Of a stretch of 64,000 nucleotides of DNA, positions 58,977 through 64,000 are shown piece after piece. The position numbers and the translations under genes are program-made. The stretch spans positions 1 through 64,000 of the forward strand of contig NZ_RZHG01000012.1 of the NCBI RefSeq assembly GCF_003989795.1. Direction: 5' to 3'. Source of the stretch: Vreelandella andesensis. GTDB lineage: Bacteria > Pseudomonadota > Gammaproteobacteria > Pseudomonadales > Halomonadaceae. Position 1 is the first letter of the stretch; each line of letters opens with the position of its first letter. The notes beneath the pieces were generated by a model. That model searched no databases. It was given only the letters and a program-made list of their open reading frames with translations, and was not told where the DNA came from.

Positions 58977-60545
58977 ATGTCCCTAGAAGAATTACACCTT
59001 AATCTTCGCAACCTCACCAGCGATGACTACGAGCAGCTCAAAACGCTGATGGACGCGGTATATCACGACATCGGTGGTGCGTGGCCAAAGCACACCATTG
59101 ACAAGCTCATCCAAGAATTCCCCGACGGCCAAATTGCCATTGAGGACGACGGTATGCTGGTGGGCGTAGCGCTGACGGTACAGGTCGATTATGACGAGTT
59201 TTCCAACCCGCATAAATATGACGACCTGATCGGCCATCGTGAAACTATCCTCAACGATGAGGATGGCGACGCTATGTACGGGCTAGATGTCCTTATCCAT
59301 CCCGATTATCGCGGCTACCGCCTGGGCCGGCGTTTATATGAAGCGCGCAAAGAACTGTGCCGTTCGCACAACTTGCGGGCCATTCTAGCGGGTGGACGAA
59401 TTCCCGAGTACCACCAGCACGCCAATGAGCTCACCCCAGCGGAGTATATTGACAAAGTTTCACGTAAAGAGATTTACGACCCGATTTTGTCGTTTCAGCT
59501 GGCGAACGACTTCCAGGTTAAACGCTTACTGCGTAAGTACTTGCCGGAAGATGAGCAGTCTCGCGGCTATGCCACGCTGTTAGAGTGGAACAACATTCTG
59601 TTCGAGCCCGCTGAAAGTGTGCTGGATACTCGCCCAACTCAAGTACGCATTGGTGCCGTGCAGTGGCAAATGCGTGAGTTCGCCTCAGTGGAAGCGGCCC
59701 TTCAACAAATCGAGTACTTTGTTGACGCACTGTCAGATTATCAAAGTGACTTCGCAGTCTTCCCGGAGTTGTTCAACGCACCGCTGATGGGCCTGCAAGA
59801 CCGCTCGGCCCAGCAGGATCAAATGGGCGCGATTCGCTTTTTAGCAGGTTTCACTGATCGATTTAAAACCGAGCTTTCGCGGATGGCGGTGTCTTACAAC
59901 ATCAACATCGTCGGTGGTTCCATGATTGAAGTCGGTGACGATGACCGGCTCTACAATATTGCTTATTTGTTCCACCGGGACGGCGAAATCGAAAAACAGT
60001 CGAAGCTGCATATCACGCCGCAGGAGCGCCGCGACTGGGTAATCGAAGGCGGTGATAATCTGCAGGTGTTCGACACCGATGCAGGCCGCGTTGGCATTTT
60101 GATCTGCTACGACGTCGAGTTCCCAGAACTTGGCCGCCTGCTCGCTGACCAGGATATGGATATTCTGTTTGTACCGTTCTGGACAGATACCAAAAACGGC
60201 TACCTGCGTGTGCGCCACTGCGCCCAAGCGCGTGCTATTGAAAATGAGTGCTACGTAGTACTGTGCGGCAGCGTCGGCAACTTGCCCTCGATTGAGAACC
60301 TGGACATCCAATATGCGCAATCGGCCGTGTTCTCGCCGTCGGACTTCGCCTTCCCGCATGATGCAGTATTGGCGGAAACTACGCCTAACACCGAAATGAT
60401 CTTCTTCTCGGATCTGGATCTGACCCGACTGACGGTTGTGCGTGCCGAGGGCTCGGTGACCAACCTGAAAGACCGCCGCAAAGATCTATTTGACCTGCGC
60501 TGGCGCGACTGGTCCTGGAAGTCTGGGGCTAATCTGGAAGAGTAA
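58977..60545 (+). CDS. Fusion of GNAT N-acetyltransferase and nitrilase-superfamily amidohydrolase
   Basis: 522 residues. Residues 1-210 are a GNAT fold with the acetyl-CoA pyrophosphate loop DYRGYRLGRRLYEARKELC. Residues 220-500 are a carbon-nitrogen hydrolase with the catalytic triad: Glu in FAVFPELFNAPL, Lys in KQSKLHITPQERRDW and Cys in VGILICYDVEFPELGRLL. This two-domain form is known in proteobacteria, but the substrate is unsettled. A terminator follows 4 bp after the stop. Confidence 0.94.
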   Translation: MSLEELHLNLRNLTSDDYEQLKTLMDAVYHDIGGAWPKHTIDKLIQEFPDGQIAIEDDGMLVGVALTVQVDYDEFSNPHKYDDLIGHRETILNDEDGDAMYGLDVLIHPDYRGYRLGRRLYEARKELCRSHNLRAILAGGRIPEYHQHANELTPAEYIDKVSRKEIYDPILSFQLANDFQVKRLLRKYLPEDEQSRGYATLLEWNNILFEPAESVLDTRPTQVRIGAVQWQMREFASVEAALQQIEYFVDALSDYQSDFAVFPELFNAPLMGLQDRSAQQDQMGAIRFLAGFTDRFKTELSRMAVSYNINIVGGSMIEVGDDDRLYNIAYLFHRDGEIEKQSKLHITPQERRDWVIEGGDNLQVFDTDAGRVGILICYDVEFPELGRLLADQDMDILFVPFWTDTKNGYLRVRHCAQARAIENECYVVLCGSVGNLPSIENLDIQYAQSAVFSPSDFAFPHDAVLAETTPNTEMIFFSDLDLTRLTVVRAEGSVTNLKDRRKDLFDLRWRDWSWKSGANLEE

Positions 60546-60549
60546 ACCC

Positions 60550-60582
60550 ATCACGCCGCCCACCAGGGCGGCGTGATTTTTT
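60550..60582. terminator. Terminator after the GNAT/nitrilase gene
   Basis: ATCACGCCGCC (60550-60560) pairs perfectly with GGCGGCGTGAT (60567-60577), followed by five or six T on the plus strand. Confidence 0.93.
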
Positions 60583-60598
60583 AAGCGCATCACTTGGT

Positions 60599-60898
60599 TC
60601 AATCAGGCCAAATAAGATGAGCGGGAACACGCCCTTTACTATCGAACACCACGCCTTCATCACGCAGCTTTTGATGCTGACGTTCAGCACCCCCGTGCTT
60701 GGCCAGTGTTAGCGAAGCCGCAATCACGCGATGCCAGGGCAATTGATGCCCTTCTGGTAAATGGCGCATTGCCGAACCGACCATGCGTGGCGTCGCCCCT
60801 TCAGTCATCGCGGCAATACGCCCATAGGTGGTTACCCGCCCTGCAGGAATCTGATCAACGATGGTATAAATCTGTTCGAGCAGTTCTGGTCGTGGCAT
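60599..60898 (-). CDS. Alkyltransferase-like protein (ATL, inactive MGMT homologue)
   Basis: 99 residues. The fold is the O6-alkylguanine-DNA alkyltransferase C-terminal domain: IPAGRVTTYGRIAAM and RMVGSAMRHL with the Arg finger. The active-site PCHRV is replaced by PWHRVI, so it cannot accept an alkyl group. As in E. coli YbaZ and other ATLs, it should bind O6-alkylguanine and hand it to nucleotide-excision repair. Confidence 0.94.
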   Translation of the reverse strand: MPRPELLEQIYTIVDQIPAGRVTTYGRIAAMTEGATPRMVGSAMRHLPEGHQLPWHRVIAASLTLAKHGGAERQHQKLRDEGVVFDSKGRVPAHLIWPD

Positions 60899-61037
60899 TG
60901 TTTTCTCGCTGGCGCTTCGGCCCGCTGTTCAATGGCCTAAAAGGCCTCTTTGAGTGCCGAAGCGCTTAGCATCCCCCATGTTCAAACCTTTAGCAAAAGT
61001 GACCTCGAAATAAGGCCAACGCATTAGCGCATCGCGT

Positions 61038-62489
61038 TTATTTACGCATTGGCCACGCATTGGGGTCTACTTTGTTCGCCAACTTGGGGAATTTGCTTGG
61101 GTCAAATACGGGCTCTTTGCCCGCTTTAAGCTGGGCGTCGTAGTCGCGAAACAAGGCAAAGGCAATCGGCGACAACAGCAAAATAGCCACTAAGTTAATC
61201 ACCGCCATCATTCCCATGGAAAGGTCCGCAAAATTCCAGATAGCCCCTAAACTGGCTACCGATCCCACCATCACCATGCCCAGTACCGCCAAGCGGTAAA
61301 TCAAGACGGCGATGGGAGCACGACGGCCCGCTAGGTACTCAATATTAGATTCACCGTAAGAGTAGTTAGCGATCACCGAGGTAAACGCAAACAGCAAGAT
61401 CGCCACGGCAATAAACATACCGCCCCAGTCGCCAACGTGACTAGAAAGTGCCATCTGAGTAAGCTGAATGCCATTATTTTCTTCGCCCGCCAGCAGTTCA
61501 GGCCCGGCCATAATGATGATAGCCGCCGTGGCAGTACAAATAACCAACGTGTCTAAGAACACCCCGAGCATTTGAATAAAGCCCTGCGCGGCAGGATGGT
61601 CTGGCCGAGTGCTGGCAGTCGCAGCCGCATTGGGTGCCGAGCCCAGTCCGGCTTCGTTGGAAAACAGACCGCGCTGAATACCATTCATAATGGCTTGGGA
61701 AATGGCATAACCCATGGCACCACCGGCGGCTTGCTCTAGACCAAATGCACTTTTTATGATGGTCATAAAGGCAGCGGGCAAGTCGCTAATATTGAGCGCT
61801 ACCACGGCCAATGCTAGCACTAGGTACAAGAGTGCCATTAGCGGCACCACTAGCTCAGCAACTTTAGCAATCGATTTCAAGCCGCCAAAGATGATGGGGG
61901 CAACTACCGCCATCAGAACTAACCCCATGACCCAGGTGGGAATAGCAAATGCCTGCTCCATGGCCTGGGCGATGGAGTTAGCTTGAACGCTGTTAAACGC
62001 CAATCCAAACGCAATAATCAAACAGATCGAAAACAGCACCGCCAACCAGCGAAGCCCCAGACCACGCTCAATATAGCGTGCTGGGCCGCCACGGAACGTG
62101 TTATCACCGTGATCGACTTTATAGGCTTGAGCTAGGGTAGATTCTACAAAACTGGTCGCCATACCAACCATAGCAGTCATCCACATCCAGAAGATCGCGC
62201 CGGGGCCACCGAAATAAATCGCCACTGCGACACCCGCTAGGTTACCGGTGCCAACCCGTGCCGCCAAACTGGTGGAAAGTGCCTGAAACGACGATATACC
62301 GCCGTTAGACTGGCGTGAACTGCGCAACAGTTTGAACATGTGCCCAAAATAACGTACCTGGATACCCCGGGTCATGATGGTGAAATAGAGGCCAACACCG
62401 ATCAGCAGATAAATCAGCACACTGCCCCATAGCAGCCCGTTGCCGCGATCAACCATCGCCGTCAACAGAGGAGGAAAAGTAAAATCCAT
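61038..62489 (-). CDS. Alanine/glycine:cation symporter (AGCS family)
   Basis: 483 residues from ATG at 62489 (MDFTFPPLLTAMVDRGNGLLW, in part); a longer start at 62528 is less likely. About eleven membrane helices with ARVGTGNLAGVAVAIYFGGPGAIFWMW (in part) and NEAGLGSAPNAAATA, the AGCS signatures for substrate and Na+ binding. It imports alanine or glycine with Na+. No ribosome-binding site of full strength is visible. Confidence 0.92.
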   Translation of the reverse strand: MDFTFPPLLTAMVDRGNGLLWGSVLIYLLIGVGLYFTIMTRGIQVRYFGHMFKLLRSSRQSNGGISSFQALSTSLAARVGTGNLAGVAVAIYFGGPGAIFWMWMTAMVGMATSFVESTLAQAYKVDHGDNTFRGGPARYIERGLGLRWLAVLFSICLIIAFGLAFNSVQANSIAQAMEQAFAIPTWVMGLVLMAVVAPIIFGGLKSIAKVAELVVPLMALLYLVLALAVVALNISDLPAAFMTIIKSAFGLEQAAGGAMGYAISQAIMNGIQRGLFSNEAGLGSAPNAAATASTRPDHPAAQGFIQMLGVFLDTLVICTATAAIIIMAGPELLAGEENNGIQLTQMALSSHVGDWGGMFIAVAILLFAFTSVIANYSYGESNIEYLAGRRAPIAVLIYRLAVLGMVMVGSVASLGAIWNFADLSMGMMAVINLVAILLLSPIAFALFRDYDAQLKAGKEPVFDPSKFPKLANKVDPNAWPMRK

Positions 62490-62666
62490 AGATAACACGC
62501 CTTTTTTATGACAATGAAGGCGCATCATTCTTCACGACTGCACTAAAATGGCAAGAAAAATGGAAAAATTCCTTTCAGGCAGCAATTATCACTAACAAGA
62601 TTTATTTCACCCACTTGCGCCGCTCACGTATGCTGTCGCTTTTTCAGTGGAATCGGTAGGAAACAG

Positions 62667-63362
62667 ATGTCACCTACGTTACTAAAAGGCATTGGGCTGG
62701 TCATTGCGCTAGTGATACTCGGCATTATGTGGCGATGGCTTCAGCAGCAGGGCTTACTCACCCAAGCCAATCTGAGCGAATTAGCATCCACCATCGGCCA
62801 ATGGAAGCAAGCTCCCTGGATGTTTGCTGCGGTGATAGGGATTTATACCGGCTCGTTGCTGGTTATGTTTCCGCTAAGCCTGTTGGTCGTGTTAACGGGG
62901 TTGCTGTTTGGCCCATTTTGGGGCCTGGCCTATGCTACCTTGGGCACGCTCAGTTCTTCAGTTGTATCTTACTGGGTAGGCCATTGGATGGGGCGTGATG
63001 CGCTCATGCACTATGGGGGGCGACATTTGCGCGGCCTTTCCGGCTATTTATCCAAGCGTGGCATTCGCACCATGACGATCATCAATCTGCTGCCCTTAGC
63101 GCCATTCACGCTCACCAACATGCTAGCAGGCGCATTTCACCTAAAGTTCCGCGACTATATGATTGGCTCGACGTTAGGTATTGTTCCAGGGCTAGCAGCG
63201 GTAATACTGCTGGGTAGCCAGCTTGGGGCACTATTCTCCGCAGCGTCTCGCCAAGAATGGGTACTCGCGATGTTAGGCCTTTCCGCTGGCGTAGGGTTGC
63301 TGTGGTTGCTAAAACGTATAGCAACCTCGCGCTCCGCTAAAAGCAAAAACAGCGAGACCTGA
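62667..63362 (+). CDS. TVP38/TMEM64-family membrane protein (DedA/VTT fold)
   Basis: 231 residues with five or six helices. SLLVMFPLSLLVVLTGLLFGPFWGLAYATLGT (in part) and NLLPLAPFTLTNMLAGAFHLKFRDY (in part) are the VTT-domain motifs. The family is linked to lipid carrier or membrane-homeostasis transport. It is convergent with the glycosyltransferase, 8 bp apart. Confidence 0.9.
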   Translation: MSPTLLKGIGLVIALVILGIMWRWLQQQGLLTQANLSELASTIGQWKQAPWMFAAVIGIYTGSLLVMFPLSLLVVLTGLLFGPFWGLAYATLGTLSSSVVSYWVGHWMGRDALMHYGGRHLRGLSGYLSKRGIRTMTIINLLPLAPFTLTNMLAGAFHLKFRDYMIGSTLGIVPGLAAVILLGSQLGALFSAASRQEWVLAMLGLSAGVGLLWLLKRIATSRSAKSKNSET

Positions 63363-63370
63363 GCTGTAGG

Positions 63371-64000
63371 TTATTTCGCATGATATTTGGCCAGCACCTC
63401 GGCATAGAAATGTGCCACTGCCCCTGCGAACTTAGCGATATCGTAGTCACCAGCAAAGGTCTTTGCTTGCTTACCTAAGGTATCCCGCAATGCTTTATCT
63501 TCGACCAACGTCATCAGCCGCTGGCCCCATTTTTGCCTATTTTGCGGTGTTTTATAGCCATTAAATCCCTCTCTCACTACGTCATCAATACCACTAGAGC
63601 GTACCGCAACAACCGGCAAGCCAGCAGCCATGGCTTCTAAAATCACCATGCCCTGAGTTTCAGAGGTTGATGCAAACACAAAGATATCCCCTAAGTGGTA
63701 ATAGCGCGGCATCTCCTCCGGCGGTACGGCTCCTACCAACGTCACTTGCTGCTCTAACCCTAACGCTTCTATATGCTGCTGAATGGTTTTTCGATCCGGG
63801 CCATCTCCAATCAACAACAAGCGCAGCGACTGATTCCCCTGGCTTTTCAATTCCGCCAATGCCTCCAACATGAAGCCAATATTTTTTTCTTGGCTAATTC
63901 TTGAAACACTCACTAAAACGGTATCTGCCGGGTCGATAGAAAGCTGTTGGCGCAGCTCTGTTAGCGCATCGCTATCCGTGTCGGCGAATCGCGCTGCATC
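63371..64000 (-). CDS. GT4-family glycosyltransferase, C-terminal part; 5' end beyond the window
   Basis: At least 210 residues in frame from 64000 with no start needed inside the window. It has VSVSRISQEKNIGFMLEALAEL, LLLIGDGPDRKTI and ETQGMVILEAMAAGLPVVA, the EX7E motif of retaining GT4 enzymes that binds the nucleotide sugar. Role in a specific polysaccharide cannot be told from the part seen. Confidence 0.9.
   Translation of the reverse strand, partial: DAARFADTDSDALTELRQQLSIDPADTVLVSVSRISQEKNIGFMLEALAELKSQGNQSLRLLLIGDGPDRKTIQQHIEALGLEQQVTLVGAVPPEEMPRYYHLGDIFVFASTSETQGMVILEAMAAGLPVVAVRSSGIDDVVREGFNGYKTPQNRQKWGQRLMTLVEDKALRDTLGKQAKTFAGDYDIAKFAGAVAHFYAEVLAKYHAK

Noticed and set aside
60599..60898. 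Active O6-methylguanine methyltransferase
   Set aside because: The active-site Cys is replaced by Trp (PWHRVI), so it is an ATL protein.

Overview
The window looks like chromosomal DNA of a halophilic or marine gammaproteobacterium, most likely Halomonadaceae (Halomonas or a close relative). The pointers are a complete seven-subunit Mrp Na+/H+ antiporter operon, a PhaR polyhydroxyalkanoate regulator, the yeaG-yeaH-ycgB (PrkA/YeaH/SpoVR) operon, a HiPIP, a LapA-type giant adhesin with its own type I secretion system, and acidic, moderately GC-rich proteins. The genus is inferred, not proven. I see no insertion sequence, prophage, CRISPR array or rRNA operon.

Layout. (1) 1-14.8 kb, minus strand: a surface-adhesion island. 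It encodes a TolC-like channel, a LapB-type ABC transporter, an HlyD-type adaptor and a LuxR-type regulator with a degenerate receiver. Then come three unusual genes: an alpha/alpha-toroid-like plus MurF-like ligase fusion, an exported HExxH protein, and an ABC-transmembrane-like plus kinase-like fusion. The last gene is the N-terminal part of a giant adhesin with a LapG-type TAAG hinge and about 650 residues of Asp-Ala dipeptides; it runs off the left edge. (2) 15-25 kb: transporters, a SelW-like protein, a short LOV blue-light receptor, EttA, HinT, PrkB, a thioesterase, PurD, PhaR and RsmE. (3) 25-39 kb: envelope enzymes (retropepsin-like protein, MltB-type transglycosylase), cryptochrome DASH with a DUF2256 partner, the mrpABCDEFG operon, ferrochelatase, and a divergent FeS photolyase with a DCC-family protein. 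(4) 39-47.5 kb: dnaB, the rplI-rpsR-rpsF cluster, rlmB, rnr and three tandem tRNA-Leu(CAG) genes. (5) 47.6-64 kb: a nuclease, a stand-alone RAM-domain protein, HiPIP, spoVR-yeaH-prkA, threonine aldolase, FadH, a DMT exporter, a GNAT/nitrilase fusion, an alkyltransferase-like protein, an AGCS symporter, a TVP38 protein and a partial GT4 glycosyltransferase.

Two themes link genes. First, the left 14.8 kb looks like a co-directional unit that makes, modifies and displays a LapA-like adhesin. The three middle genes are not standard parts of Lap systems and are the best candidate for an undescribed function. Second, a short LOV protein very like the Pseudomonas putida SB1/SB2-LOV proteins lies within 20 kb of two photolyase/cryptochrome operons. 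The photolyase promoter carries a 10/12 match, with exact spacing, to the operator reported for LitR-class light regulators, which suggests a blue-light photoprotection regulon. No LitR gene is in the window.
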